The notes below the pieces were generated by a model. It had not been told where the DNA came from and ran no database searches. It saw nothing but the letters and a program-made list of their open reading frames with translations. A stretch of DNA of 64,000 nt from Bermanella sp. WJH001 (lineage in GTDB: Bacteria > Pseudomonadota > Gammaproteobacteria > Pseudomonadales > Oceanobacteraceae), in NCBI RefSeq assembly GCF_030070105.1, contig NZ_JASJOO010000003.1:977155-1041154 (forward strand), read 5' to 3'. Positions 37,301-45,618 of the stretch are shown here, piece after piece. Every line of letters begins with the position of its first letter. Within the stretch, counting starts at the first letter, position 1. A program made the translations under genes and the position numbers.

Positions 37301-38647
37301 GTGTTTACCAGTTCTGGTTTGTTCCGTGATTTATATGCCAAACAAATGTGGCTAATTAATGATGCCGTATTAATCGCATTAAGTGCGGCAGGAAATACCA
37401 TTATTGAAAAATACCCAGCCTTAACCCTAGCGTTATCCAGTGCATTGGCGCCACTTGAAACAATGACTATGGGCAACGAAACGCTTGAGCAAAACCAAGT
37501 GGCGTTTCACTGGGTGCAACAAGCGCAGGTGTTATTAGCCAATAATGTTGACGCCAAACAAGCAGGCACTATGGCAAGCTTGCGAGTGTTTGGTGCAAGT
37601 CCTGGCAGTTATGGTGCTGGTATTAATCGTTTAGTTGAACGCAGTGGCTCATGGCAAGCGCGCTCTGAACTGGCAAATGTGTATATGCGCCGTATGGGTA
37701 ACGCTTATAGTGAAAAACTGTTTGGCCAGTCCATGCAGGATTTATTCAAACGTAATATTGCGAATATTGAAAATTCTTATTTAGGGCGTAGTAGTAATTT
37801 ATACGGATTAAGTGATAACAATGATGCGTTTGATTATTTTGGTGGCTTGAGTTTAGCGATTGAAACCTTAACCGGACAGACACCAAACAATTATGTGTTG
37901 AATCACGCAGATCAAAATCGTGTCACCATGCAGCCTTTAAATGTCGCGTTAAAACAAGAATTGCGCGGCCGTTTTTTAAACCCAGAGTGGCTAAAAGGTT
38001 TGATGGCACATGAGTACGCCGGTGCACGTACCATGGGCAGTGAATTTTTAGAATACCTTTGGGGTTGGCAAGTAACTAATCCTGCCATTGTAGATGACTG
38101 GGTATGGCAAGAAATAAAAAGTGTTTACCTTGATGATCGATATGAATTGGGTTTAGATCGCTTTTTATTACAAGGCCATAACGTGCATGTAAAAAGTAAT
38201 ATGTTGGCCATTATGTTGGTGGCCATCCAAAAAGGATTTTGGCAAGCGGATGCCAAAACCAAACAGCAGCTTGCACAAGAATTTGTCAACATTGTTAATA
38301 AACACGGCTTACCAGGCAGCGGTCATACTCGCCCAGATCATCCTATGTTGCCTTGGTTAAAAGACGCATTAAGTGAAACGCAGTGGCAGCAACTCACACA
38401 ATTAATAGAGCAGCCAAAAAAACAAAACAATGAATTGCATACCCTAACAGAAATTGAATTAACCGATGGGCAAGTACACCGTTCACAAAACAGCAAAAAC
38501 ACAAAACAGATAAACCAAGATAGTCAGCAAACGAATATCACCACACAGGTTGTTTGGTTTATTTTGTTGGCTTTTTTGATGGTGGTACTCGCTGGATTTG
38601 TGCGACAGCGCATGATGACGTTGAATAACATGAAGCAAAAGGCATAG
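34340..38647 (+). CDS. cobN: Secreted, membrane-anchored CobN-like metal chelatase
   Basis: The 1435-residue protein is homologous to the large subunit CobN of aerobic cobaltochelatase and to HmuS-like heme proteins. Residues 1-22 are a signal peptide (FFVFIGLLLTSTMSFA), and one hydrophobic helix (VVWFILLAFLMVVLAGF) lies near the C-terminus with basic residues after it, so the body faces the periplasm. The active region reads HLGRHSTYEFLP (~665) where CobN has HGxLEWLP, followed by GEGIQAKRRGLAVMVDHLTPPL. It is longer than usual CobN (~1250). ATG at 34340 with GGAG five bases ahead; GTG at 34337 is possible. It heads the riboswitch-controlled operon. Confidence 0.88.
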   Translation: MLRKLFFVFIGLLLTSTMSFANTQLTLIVSNGHGPTLASAIDAFHDEYPQITIQARTAQQILALSNTELSEFMGLMQSSSFVVGAGLFGPAANALGALAPSRNQIYFSSDHQLVVKSQVAHTPLFNSIEHVAQVSASPLGEFNQWLAEHIQAHPNQRDWLKARSYWQAGGRENLIQLLKWMAQQSGENIPVAAAQAQSPLRWIVKGEIHDEFKSEFIKQDKHKTVVILDNNSGDRTADRQVSKKLCEKIKTYQQDCLVALSYWGQAATDAVTTLLPYKDSLSGLIMLQDFVVGGGEGREQVSAHFANLNVPVIKAIKSFDRTQFARNVSMDGIAGEKVYYQIAMPELQGVTQPLVVATLGPSHIHTLSGLQLDSLAIDEHSVELLVERLNRWHTLQVKSNKDKKLAIVYYNHPPGRHNIGADNLDVPASIWQILQQLQTAGYDLGTLPNDQAALLDLMQTQGVNLPNNRDALMVMKDKIHTMSRDDYSKYFKTLPSVIQQEMTQGPFGYLHITLQHAIEQGEISFATQRLEHSLEEVHHLLEGINHPARKRALALLTDLEQQYHLAFKGDKHAWVVAQKLVEAIVKTGIEGLRGWGQVPGDVMVLDDELLIPGLQFGNVFIGPQPPRGWEIDEELLHANLAFPPPHQYLAFYHYLRDQFRADAIVHLGRHSTYEFLPRRSVGVMEDDYSRVIAQDIPGIYPYIVDGVGEGIQAKRRGLAVMVDHLTPPLASTPLYDELLQLRQLIESFEANHDSNQAALKTKLVKKIREKVDHLELKQELEQAMSAELAVMGIGFDDVDDDMFVHEVGHYLTDLQERFMPLGLHIFAKPWEPKAIDMMLSSMSPENQQQKQEWQAQLIASPKAERISLLNALQGGFVAPGAGNDPIRSADSLPTGRNFYALDSSLIPSPTAWELGEKMAQDARKQNSQIQDKNEAVVLWASDVVRDEGVMIAFGLDMLGVKPVWNSRGLVKSLTLLPLANQRVRRNTVFTSSGLFRDLYAKQMWLINDAVLIALSAAGNTIIEKYPALTLALSSALAPLETMTMGNETLEQNQVAFHWVQQAQVLLANNVDAKQAGTMASLRVFGASPGSYGAGINRLVERSGSWQARSELANVYMRRMGNAYSEKLFGQSMQDLFKRNIANIENSYLGRSSNLYGLSDNNDAFDYFGGLSLAIETLTGQTPNNYVLNHADQNRVTMQPLNVALKQELRGRFLNPEWLKGLMAHEYAGARTMGSEFLEYLWGWQVTNPAIVDDWVWQEIKSVYLDDRYELGLDRFLLQGHNVHVKSNMLAIMLVAIQKGFWQADAKTKQQLAQEFVNIVNKHGLPGSGHTRPDHPMLPWLKDALSETQWQQLTQLIEQPKKQNNELHTLTEIELTDGQVHRSQNSKNTKQINQDSQQTNITTQVVWFILLAFLMVVLAGFVRQRMMTLNNMKQKA

Positions 38648-38648
38648 T

Positions 38649-39083
38649 ATGTTTGAAGGAATGGCGTTTGGTTTGATTCACCAGTTTGTAAATATTTTAT
38701 TATTGCCTGTGATACTAGCACTGTTTTTTTGCTTAGCGGTTTTGTTATGGGAAGTAGGCGCTAGCTTGTCGGAAAAGTGGGGTGGTTTATTGCGCTTGCA
38801 GCAACAAGGTGAACAAGCGTTAAGTCATTACGCGACGATTCGCATTGATCGTGTGGATATGCTGACGCGCAGCGGCCCAATTTTAGGATTAATGGGCACA
38901 CTTATTCCGCTCGGCCCAGGTTTAACCGCCATGAGCCAAGGGGATTTATCTCAATTATCCACTGCCATTAGCATTGCGTTTGATACTACGGTGATTGGTT
39001 TGTTAATCGGTTTAGGGGCGTTTGTATTAGGGCGGTTTCGTCGTCGCTGGTATGAGCAAGCACTTGATCAAGTGGGGGCGTAA
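38649..39083 (+). CDS. MotA/TolQ/ExbB-type proton-channel protein
   Basis: A 144-residue inner-membrane protein with three membrane helices. The family region is RSGPILGLMGTLIPLGPG (~75-91) and AFDTTVIGLLIGLG (~110-123), the pore helices of ExbB/TolQ. It begins one base after cobN and overlaps the next gene by one base. Such proteins turn proton flow into motion of a periplasmic partner; here the adjacent candidate is the anchored CobN-like protein. Confidence 0.85.
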   Translation: MFEGMAFGLIHQFVNILLLPVILALFFCLAVLLWEVGASLSEKWGGLLRLQQQGEQALSHYATIRIDRVDMLTRSGPILGLMGTLIPLGPGLTAMSQGDLSQLSTAISIAFDTTVIGLLIGLGAFVLGRFRRRWYEQALDQVGA

Positions 39084-39460
39084 TGCACAACATTCACTCG
39101 GCTAAACCGCTACAGCAAAATGATGAAACGGTGTTTATTGAAACTAAAAAATCAAAGCGGCCGTGGGAGTCATCACGTTTTGATAGTCAAGACCAAGATC
39201 CATTAGCTGGGTTTGCCAATATCATGGATGTTATGTTGGTATTTGCCTTGGGTTTAATGGTGGCGCTGTTATCACAAAGTGATGATTTACAATCACATTT
39301 TAATGTTAAAAAAACGGTAGATATTCAGCAGGGGAAAGAACTACTAGAGATTCCCCCACACATTCAACAGCAACTCGACGGTGCGGACTCGGGTATGCAG
39401 TCATTGGGCACTGTGTATAAAGACCCAGAAACCGGCAAACTTATTTTAATAGGCCAATAA
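39083..39460 (+). CDS. DUF2149 single-span protein, ExbD-like partner
   Basis: A 125-residue protein with a cytoplasmic tail of ~40 residues, one membrane helix GFANIMDVMLVFALGLMVALL with an Asp (D49) at its start as in ExbD/MotB, and a periplasmic end closing with GTVYKDPETGKLILIG. DUF2149 genes commonly follow a MotA/TolQ/ExbB gene next to cobN-like genes. It probably completes the proton-conducting stator. Confidence 0.83.
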   Translation: MHNIHSAKPLQQNDETVFIETKKSKRPWESSRFDSQDQDPLAGFANIMDVMLVFALGLMVALLSQSDDLQSHFNVKKTVDIQQGKELLEIPPHIQQQLDGADSGMQSLGTVYKDPETGKLILIGQ

Positions 39461-39467
39461 TAGACTC

Positions 39468-40430
39468 ATGCCTTTTTTAGTTGAAAGCACCTTAATTGTG
39501 ATAGCGGCTCTTGTAATGGACTGTGTGCTGGGTGAAGTTAAACGTCATCATCCTTTAATTTTATTTGGCAATTTTGCTTTACGCTGTGAAGCGGTGTTTT
39601 ACCCTAAAAAAGACACGGGCAATCAAACCATGTTGATGCGAGGGGCTTTGTGTTGGTGTGTTAGTGTACTCATACCGAGCGGTGTTTTATTCGCTGTTTA
39701 TTTTATTTCCCCTAAATTTTTGCAAATACCTTTTACTGTGGTGGTGGTTTATTTTGCAATTGGTGCACGCAGTCTTGCTGAACATGGCCAAGCGGTTGCA
39801 GCAGGGTTAATGCATCAAGATATTGAAGATGCACAACAGCAATTAAGCAGGATTGTGAGCCGAGATACTCAAGACTTAAACGAAACACAAATAAGCAGTG
39901 CGACCGTTGAAACCATAACTGAAAATACGCACGATGCGGTCATCGCCCCTATATTTTGGTTTTTAGTGTTTGGTGTTGCCGGTGTGATTGTATTCCGTTT
40001 AGCCAATACACTGGATGCCATGTGGGGTTACAAAAATAAGCGTTATGAATATTTTGGGAAATTCAGTGCCCGCATAGATGATGTATTGGGTTGGCCTAGT
40101 GCTAGGCTTACGGTATTGCTGTTTGTGTGTGTCAGTGTTTTTAAAAGGCCAGTGAGTGGGCTTGGCCAGATTTATACATGGGCAAAACGATGGTATAGCC
40201 CAAATGCTGGGCCAGTGATGGCAGCAGGCGCTTATGTATTAAATGTGTGCCTAGGTGGGCCGGTCCCTTATCATGGTGTATTAAAATCACGCCCTTGGTT
40301 AGGTGATAGTGTGACCGCTCAACCACCTAGAGCTGAGCATATTAAACACGCCATTCATTTGATGTATCAAAGCACGTACGCTTTTGTCTTTATATTATTA
40401 ATAGTAGGCGCCATACAATGGCTTTATTAG
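39468..40430 (+). CDS. cbiB: Adenosylcobinamide-phosphate synthase CbiB
   Basis: Membrane enzyme that attaches aminopropanol phosphate to cobyric acid. The 320-residue product has the signatures ATVETITENTHDAVIAPIFWF, RLANTLDAMWGYKNKRYEYFG and ARIDDVLGWPSARLT, and several membrane helices. It overlaps the ABC ATPase gene by 13 bases. The presence of CbiB and CobD together implies the side-chain and adenosyl branch of the pathway is active. Confidence 0.93.
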   Translation: MPFLVESTLIVIAALVMDCVLGEVKRHHPLILFGNFALRCEAVFYPKKDTGNQTMLMRGALCWCVSVLIPSGVLFAVYFISPKFLQIPFTVVVVYFAIGARSLAEHGQAVAAGLMHQDIEDAQQQLSRIVSRDTQDLNETQISSATVETITENTHDAVIAPIFWFLVFGVAGVIVFRLANTLDAMWGYKNKRYEYFGKFSARIDDVLGWPSARLTVLLFVCVSVFKRPVSGLGQIYTWAKRWYSPNAGPVMAAGAYVLNVCLGGPVPYHGVLKSRPWLGDSVTAQPPRAEHIKHAIHLMYQSTYAFVFILLIVGAIQWLY

Positions 40431-41188
40431 AAACACAAAATTTATGCTGGCAGGTAGCGGATAACATCATTGTGGATGATGTGAATTTTAGTATTCATAA
40501 AGGCCAGTTTGTGGGTTTGATTGGCCCTAATGGTGCGGGTAAATCCAGTTTGATGCGTTGTTTGTATCGAGTAAACAAACCAAGTACGGGACAGGTTTTA
40601 TTTGAGCAACAAGATGTCTGGCAGTTATCAGCAAAAGAAAACGCAAAAAAAATGTCGGTGATTTTGCAAGAGCACAGTGATCACTTAGGGTTAACTGTTC
40701 GTGATGTGGTTTCACAAGGTTTAACTCCCCATAAAAGTTTGTTTCAGTGGGACGATGAACAAGATGCTAAAAACATACGGGCTGTTATGCAGCAAGTTGA
40801 CATTGAAGCGTTAAAACATAAGCCATTTCAGTTGCTCTCTGGTGGTGAAAAACAACGGGTCATGTTGGCTCGTGCATTAGCACAAAATACTGAACTGGTT
40901 ATCATGGACGAGCCCACCAATCATTTAGACGTGCATTATCAAACCGATATGATGGCCAAAGTAAAATCGTTAAATAAAACCATTTTGGCTTCGTTTCATG
41001 ATTTGAATTTAGCCGCAGCGTTTTGTGATCATATTTTAGTGTTAGATAAAGGCAAGCTGGTGGCCAGTGGCGCCCCCTCACAAGTATTAACACAAACATT
41101 AATTAATGATGTATTTCGCACCCAAGCCATTGTGGATGCACACCCTGTTAATGGTCACCCTAGAATTACGTATCAATATCATGTTTAA
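40418..41188 (+). CDS. btuD: ABC transporter ATP-binding protein, corrinoid/siderophore type
   Basis: ATPase of a FecE/BtuD-type importer, 256 residues. Walker A GPNGAGKSS, signature LSGGEKQRVMLARALA, Walker B ELVIMDEPTNHLD, and the H-loop SFHDLNLAA. The B12 riboswitch and neighbours point to corrinoid transport, though heme or siderophore ATPases look the same. It overlaps cbiB and btuC. Confidence 0.83.
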   Translation: MALLETQNLCWQVADNIIVDDVNFSIHKGQFVGLIGPNGAGKSSLMRCLYRVNKPSTGQVLFEQQDVWQLSAKENAKKMSVILQEHSDHLGLTVRDVVSQGLTPHKSLFQWDDEQDAKNIRAVMQQVDIEALKHKPFQLLSGGEKQRVMLARALAQNTELVIMDEPTNHLDVHYQTDMMAKVKSLNKTILASFHDLNLAAAFCDHILVLDKGKLVASGAPSQVLTQTLINDVFRTQAIVDAHPVNGHPRITYQYHV

Positions 41189-42200
41189 AGTATTTAGTTA
41201 TAGTGTCATTGCCGTGTTTATTTTATTGCTCAGCGCCGTTATGGCGGTGAGTTTTGGTGCGGCTAATATTTCAAGTGGTGATGTGTTATCTGTGTTGTTT
41301 AACCTAGTGGGGGCGGATACAGATGTTTCTGACATTAAACAGCGCATCATTCTTGAACTGCGTATTCCTCGTTTGATTCTTGCGTTTTTAACTGGCGCAG
41401 GTTTGTCATTAGCCGGTGCGGTTTTACAAACCGTGACACGTAATCCATTAGCAGACCCTTATTTATTTGGCATTGCATCCGGTGCATCGTTTGGTGCGGT
41501 GTTGGTAATTGCCTCCATAGGTGGTGGCGCTGGCTGGGCGGTTGGGCAAATGAGTATTACCACAGGTGCGTTTATTGGCGCGGCGCTTTCGGTATTAATT
41601 GTATTAAGTTTAGCTGGGCGTGGCGTGCAAATTGAGCGCATGTTATTAGCCGGTGTGGCAGCTTCGTTTATGTTTAGTGCGGGCACAAGCTTAGTATTGT
41701 ATGCATCCGATCCTGAAGCCGCAGCTTCATTATTATTTTGGACGTTGGGCAGTTTTACTCGGGCCAACTGGGATAATTTATGGGTGCCAAGTGTGGTGAT
41801 CATTAGTTGTTTGATTTTGTTTTTGGGGTATTCGCGGGCATTAAAAGCGGTCCTTGCAGGTGATGAAACGGCAAAAACCCTAGGGGTTAATGTCACACGT
41901 TTGCGTATGGGTATGTTGTTGTTAAGTTCGTTATTGACCGCAACCCTGGTTGCAAATACAGGTGGTATTGGCTTTGTGGGTTTGATGATTCCCCATATTG
42001 TTCGGCGTTTATTACAGTCTCACCAGCAATACGTGTTATTAGCCTGTGTGCTATTTGGTGGTGTGTTCATGGTCTGGGTAGATGTATTAGCGCGCTCTTT
42101 AGTGGCCAATAATGAATTGCCCATTGGTGTAATCACCGCAGCCATTGGTAGTGTGTTCTTTTTATTGGTACTGCGTAAACGTTCTTGGATTGATTCTTGA
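41181..42200 (+). CDS. btuC: FecCD-family ABC permease, BtuC-like
   Basis: A 339-residue permease with about ten membrane helices. Start MFKVFSYSVIAVF at 41181; the in-frame ATG at 41106 is inside the ATPase gene. Motifs LRIPRLILAFLTGAGLSLAGAVLQTVTRNPLADPYLFGIASGASFGA and GGIGFVGLMIPHIVRRLL (split) are those of FecCD permeases. It works with BtuD and the binding protein. Confidence 0.87.
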   Translation: MFKVFSYSVIAVFILLLSAVMAVSFGAANISSGDVLSVLFNLVGADTDVSDIKQRIILELRIPRLILAFLTGAGLSLAGAVLQTVTRNPLADPYLFGIASGASFGAVLVIASIGGGAGWAVGQMSITTGAFIGAALSVLIVLSLAGRGVQIERMLLAGVAASFMFSAGTSLVLYASDPEAAASLLFWTLGSFTRANWDNLWVPSVVIISCLILFLGYSRALKAVLAGDETAKTLGVNVTRLRMGMLLLSSLLTATLVANTGGIGFVGLMIPHIVRRLLQSHQQYVLLACVLFGGVFMVWVDVLARSLVANNELPIGVITAAIGSVFFLLVLRKRSWIDS

Positions 42201-42202
42201 AT

Positions 42203-43282
42203 ATGAATACGCCACTACCGATACACCCGCTACATGGTGGGCAACTGGATGTTTACGCACACCACTATGCAATCCCAAAAAACCAATGGCTGGATTTAAG
42301 TACGGGTATCAACCCTAATGGCTATCCGCAGGTTAGCATCCCGGATTCTGTTTTTCGTGATTTACCCAGCGACGATGATGGCCTGCAACAAGTCGCCTGC
42401 GACTACTATGGTAGTGATCAGATTTTAATGGTGCCAGGTTCAAGTTGGGCGATTCAATATTTACCCACGGTGTTACAGAACCTTGTTGTACCTATAAAAA
42501 AAGTTTTGCTGCCACAATTAGGTTATAGCGAGCATGAACGTGCTTGGCGCGCACTGGGTGCGCAGATTGAATTTTATGATGATCTACCCAGTGTAACGCA
42601 ATTACAAACTTGCCAAGTGTGTGTGTTAATTAATCCTAACAACCCCAGTACGCACTTAGTGCCAGCCGAGGGAGTTGTGAAAATTGCGCAGCAATTGCAA
42701 CAGCAATCGGCGTGGTTAATTGTGGATGAAGCCTTTGTTGATTCACGACCACACAACAGTGTGATTCACAATCGGGGCGAAAATGTGATTGTGTTGCGCT
42801 CATTAGGCAAGTTTTTTGGATTGGCCGGCTTACGAGTGGGGGCCATTATTGCCAATGATAAGGTGCTACAAGTTAGCAAACAAATGTTAAGCCCTTGGGC
42901 GCTAAATCATCCTGCACGTTTTATTGCTAAAAAGGCTCTGCAAGATAAACAATGGATTGAACACACACAAACAGGCTTAAAAAAACAAAGCCAAACATTG
43001 CTAGCTACCTGTGAACAATCATTGCTTAAACACTTAAAGATTCCCGTTACCATCAATCATACGGATTTTTTTGTAACCCTTTTTTTAGATAGCACAATGG
43101 AATCATTAACCCTGCATCACTGTTTGTGTAAGCAGGGTATTTACACTCGACTATTGGATAATCAGAAGGGCATTCGTATTGGTTTACCAAATAATAGCCG
43201 TGAAACTTGGCAACACTTAGCACGTGGTTTTATGCAGGCCGCTCATAATTTTCAAAAGGATATTTCAAATGTTTATGCGTAA
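42203..43282 (+). CDS. cobD: L-threonine-phosphate decarboxylase CobD
   Basis: PLP-dependent enzyme that makes aminopropanol phosphate for CbiB (called CobC in Pseudomonas). The 359-residue protein begins MNTPLPIHPLHGGQLDVYA (the ORF has a TTG six bases earlier). The PLP lysine is in VLRSLGKFFGLAGLRVG; the FGxNPNNP-type loop LINPNNPSTHLVP and DEAFVDSRP are present. It starts just after the btuC stop (TGA at 42198). Confidence 0.9.
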   Translation: MNTPLPIHPLHGGQLDVYAHHYAIPKNQWLDLSTGINPNGYPQVSIPDSVFRDLPSDDDGLQQVACDYYGSDQILMVPGSSWAIQYLPTVLQNLVVPIKKVLLPQLGYSEHERAWRALGAQIEFYDDLPSVTQLQTCQVCVLINPNNPSTHLVPAEGVVKIAQQLQQQSAWLIVDEAFVDSRPHNSVIHNRGENVIVLRSLGKFFGLAGLRVGAIIANDKVLQVSKQMLSPWALNHPARFIAKKALQDKQWIEHTQTGLKKQSQTLLATCEQSLLKHLKIPVTINHTDFFVTLFLDSTMESLTLHHCLCKQGIYTRLLDNQKGIRIGLPNNSRETWQHLARGFMQAAHNFQKDISNVYA

Positions 43283-44150
43283 TCTACATTTTAGGCGGGT
43301 TATACGTAACTGTGCATATTTATGTATGTTGTTAAGTTTTGCCCATGTTAGTTATGGTCAAAACACACAGGGCGCGCAGCGTATTATTGCACTGGCCCCC
43401 CATGCGGTTGAATTGGTATATATGTTGGGAGCAGGTGATCGAATTATTGCCACCACCCAATATGCGGACTTTCCAGAGGCGGCAAAAAAGATTCCGCGAA
43501 TTGGCGGGTATGCGGGTATTCAAATAGAGCGCGCCCTAGAATTAAAACCAGATTTAATTATCGCTTGGAAGGGCGGCAATAAAGATCAGGACATTGAACA
43601 AATGCAGGCGCTGGGTTTACCTGTGTATTTAAGCATTACCAAAAGACTGGATGACATTCCAAAAGAAATGCTGTCATTGGGTGATAAACTTGGTTTGCAA
43701 ACTACGGCGCAACAGCATGCCAATGCATTTAATCTGAAACTTAAACAATTACGTGATGACAATAAAGATAAACCCAAGGTTAAGGTGTTTTATCAGTTAT
43801 GGAGTGAGCCCCTTAGGGCCATGGCCGCAGGCTCTTGGATTAATGAGTTAATTACAGGCTGTGGTGGGGTGAATGTTTTTAACGATACCACACTGGATTA
43901 TCCGCAGGTGAGCATCGAAACGATTTTATTAGAAAAACCCGAGGTAATTATCATTCCATCTCAACACGGCAGCAAAATAGAAGCGGGTGATAAATGGGCG
44001 GTTTGGCCTGAAATTCCAGCGGTTAAAAACAAACAAATTCATTTTATTAACGGCGATATTGTTCACCGTTTTTCTGGTCGAATCTTGCAGGGCATGCAAG
44101 CTGTGTGTGATGTATTAGACCAAGCCCGTGCCATTAAACATAATAAATAG
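43269..44150 (+). CDS. btuF: Periplasmic corrinoid-binding protein, BtuF-like
   Basis: The product is a 293-residue substrate-binding protein. The start at 43269 has AAAAGGA eight bases ahead and is followed by a signal peptide (AYLCMLLSFAHVSYG). Family motifs: RIIALAPHAVELVYMLGAG, LELKPDLIIAWKGGN and FINGDIVHRFSGRILQGM. It overlaps cobD by 14 bases, so it is in the same operon; B12 is the likely ligand. Confidence 0.85.
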   Translation: MFMRNLHFRRVIRNCAYLCMLLSFAHVSYGQNTQGAQRIIALAPHAVELVYMLGAGDRIIATTQYADFPEAAKKIPRIGGYAGIQIERALELKPDLIIAWKGGNKDQDIEQMQALGLPVYLSITKRLDDIPKEMLSLGDKLGLQTTAQQHANAFNLKLKQLRDDNKDKPKVKVFYQLWSEPLRAMAAGSWINELITGCGGVNVFNDTTLDYPQVSIETILLEKPEVIIIPSQHGSKIEAGDKWAVWPEIPAVKNKQIHFINGDIVHRFSGRILQGMQAVCDVLDQARAIKHNK

Positions 44151-44159
44151 GAGCCAAGC

Positions 44160-44780
44160 ATGACTGATCAAGAGCAAAAGCATAAAGAAAAAATGCAAAA
44201 GCAAAAAGAAAAAATCGATGCCAGCATTGCCAAGGCCGATATTGAACGTGGCATTGTGATTGTGCTCACTGGCAACGGTAAAGGTAAAAGTAGTTCCGGT
44301 TTTGGCATGGTACTGCGTGCACTGGGTTATGATCATAAAGTGGGTGTGGTGCAGTTTATTAAAGGGGCGCAATTAAGCGGTGAAGAAATTTTTCTAAAAG
44401 AAAAAGGTCCGCTATTGCCTAATTTTGACCCTGAAGATTTTTATCAAATGGGCACAGGCTTTACTTGGAACACCCAAGATAAAAGTGGAGATATTAAAGC
44501 CGCAGAAGAAACCTGGGCAGTGGCCGAACATATGTTAAAAGATGAGCGTTATGATTTAGTTTTGCTCGATGAGCTAACCTATATGATTGGCTATAAATAT
44601 TTAGATGAAACAAAAATTTTAGATGCCATTAAAAACCGCCCAGCCAATCAAAGTGTGATTGTAACAGGCCGAGGTGGTGGCAGTGCCTTGCAAGAGTTGG
44701 CGGATACTGTTTCAGAAGTAAAAGATATTAAGCATGCTTACAAGGCGGGTATTAAGGCGCGTAAAGGTGTGGATTATTAA
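44160..44780 (+). CDS. cobO: Cob(I)yrinic acid a,c-diamide adenosyltransferase
   Basis: The enzyme adds the 5'-deoxyadenosyl group of ATP to Co(I). The 206-residue CobO/BtuR protein has an N-terminal lysine-rich helix, the P-loop TGNGKGKSSSGFG, VVQFIKGA, LVLLDELTYMIGY and VIVTGRGGG. Last gene of the operon. Other B12 genes (cobQ, cobP, cobU, cobS) are not in this window. Confidence 0.95.
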   Translation: MTDQEQKHKEKMQKQKEKIDASIAKADIERGIVIVLTGNGKGKSSSGFGMVLRALGYDHKVGVVQFIKGAQLSGEEIFLKEKGPLLPNFDPEDFYQMGTGFTWNTQDKSGDIKAAEETWAVAEHMLKDERYDLVLLDELTYMIGYKYLDETKILDAIKNRPANQSVIVTGRGGGSALQELADTVSEVKDIKHAYKAGIKARKGVDY

Positions 44781-44799
44781 TTGAGCCTACCTGTATCGC

Positions 44800-44890
44800 T
44801 GATACGGCGTTAAAATTCATTTTTAGATTAGCCATTTAGTTTACTAAACTTGCGCTCTGAAAATGTATTTCGCGTTGTCTCAGCTTTCTC
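44800..44890. repeat. Family D element
   Basis: GATACGGCGTTAAAA followed by an imperfect stem (AAATTCATTTTTAGA near 44813 and TCTGAAAATGTATTT near 44866) and TTGTCTCAGC. It resembles the element around 26841-26935. Confidence 0.55.
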
Positions 44891-44928
44891 GGTATCAGCT
44901 TAATGGTTGTAGCGAATAAGTTGCATTT

Positions 44929-44998
44929 GTGGGAGGGCGCTTGCGCGCGATAACTTTTTTCAATCTTAGAAATGTTTTCGCGCGCAAGCGCCCTCCCA
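44929..44998. repeat. Family A hairpin repeat, second copy
   Basis: Arms at 44929-44950 and 44978-44998 share the core GGAGGGCGCTTGCGCGC with the copy at 25601. The loop is AT-rich. It lies between cobO and the DUF4396 gene, where no gene is seen from 44781 to 45095. Confidence 0.85.
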
Positions 44999-45023
44999 TT
45001 GATATGAGTATCCATCATGTGAT

Positions 45024-45061
45024 TGATGGGTTACGTTTCGCTGCGCTCAATCTAACCCATC
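45024..45061. repeat. Family B repeat, short copy
   Basis: GATGGGTTA (45024-45032) and TAACCCATC (45053-45061) are the inverted half of the Family B element; the outer GTAGGATGGG arm is missing. Confidence 0.6.
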
Positions 45062-45095
45062 CTGCTTAAATATGCGCTATCGCAAAATTCAAAAT

Positions 45096-45524
45096 CTAAT
45101 GACACGATTTTTTGTGTTTCTGCAAACGCCAATAGTTATAAGGCCAAGGGGTTAAAAAACCCGCCAATAATGCAATCGGGATCACCCACCAAGTTAAAAT
45201 AGCCCCACCTGTTAATAAGTAGTCGGTTGTATTCATGGCAATCTCCATGGCCAGCATAGAAATAAAACTCATACCCAGCGCAGTTTTTAATGCGTGTTTA
45301 AAATCTAAACCATCGCGCAATAAAATAATGGTTTCTAACATGATGCTGGTGATTAAACCATTGATCATGGCCAATAACATAACGCTTAAGACGGATAGAT
45401 CATGGGGAGTAAACTGAAAATAAGCGATGGTGCCAAAGTCGCCGATGGCGCAGCCGATTAAACACCATTTGGTATTATGAGCGCTTTTAATCCAGTTTGT
45501 TTTGTTTCGCCAAAATGCATTCAT
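45096..45524 (-). CDS. DUF4396 membrane protein
   Basis: A 142-residue protein with about four membrane helices. The CAIGDFGTIAYF start segment with Gly-Asp, and the C-terminal PWPYNYWRL after the last helix, match DUF4396. Metal handling is suspected for this family in some genomes but not proven; its neighbour is a regulator with a metal-binding-like domain. A possible operator lies just upstream (45550-45575). Confidence 0.75.
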   Translation of the reverse strand: MNAFWRNKTNWIKSAHNTKWCLIGCAIGDFGTIAYFQFTPHDLSVLSVMLLAMINGLITSIMLETIILLRDGLDFKHALKTALGMSFISMLAMEIAMNTTDYLLTGGAILTWWVIPIALLAGFLTPWPYNYWRLQKHKKSCH

Positions 45525-45549
45525 GCTGCTCTCCTTTTACTGCACTGCA

Positions 45550-45575
45550 ATCTTAGGGTTATGCTAACGCAAGAT
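45550..45575 (-). promoter_or_regulatory. Possible operator upstream of the DUF4396 gene
   Basis: An imperfect dyad, with ATCTT and AAGAT outside and GTTA and TAAC inside. It could bind the neighbouring AraC regulator or a MerR-type protein; nothing in the sequence decides this. Confidence 0.3.
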
Positions 45576-45618
45576 ATCAAGAATGCTGTTATAGGATTTT
45601 GGCTAGGTGTTACATAAT

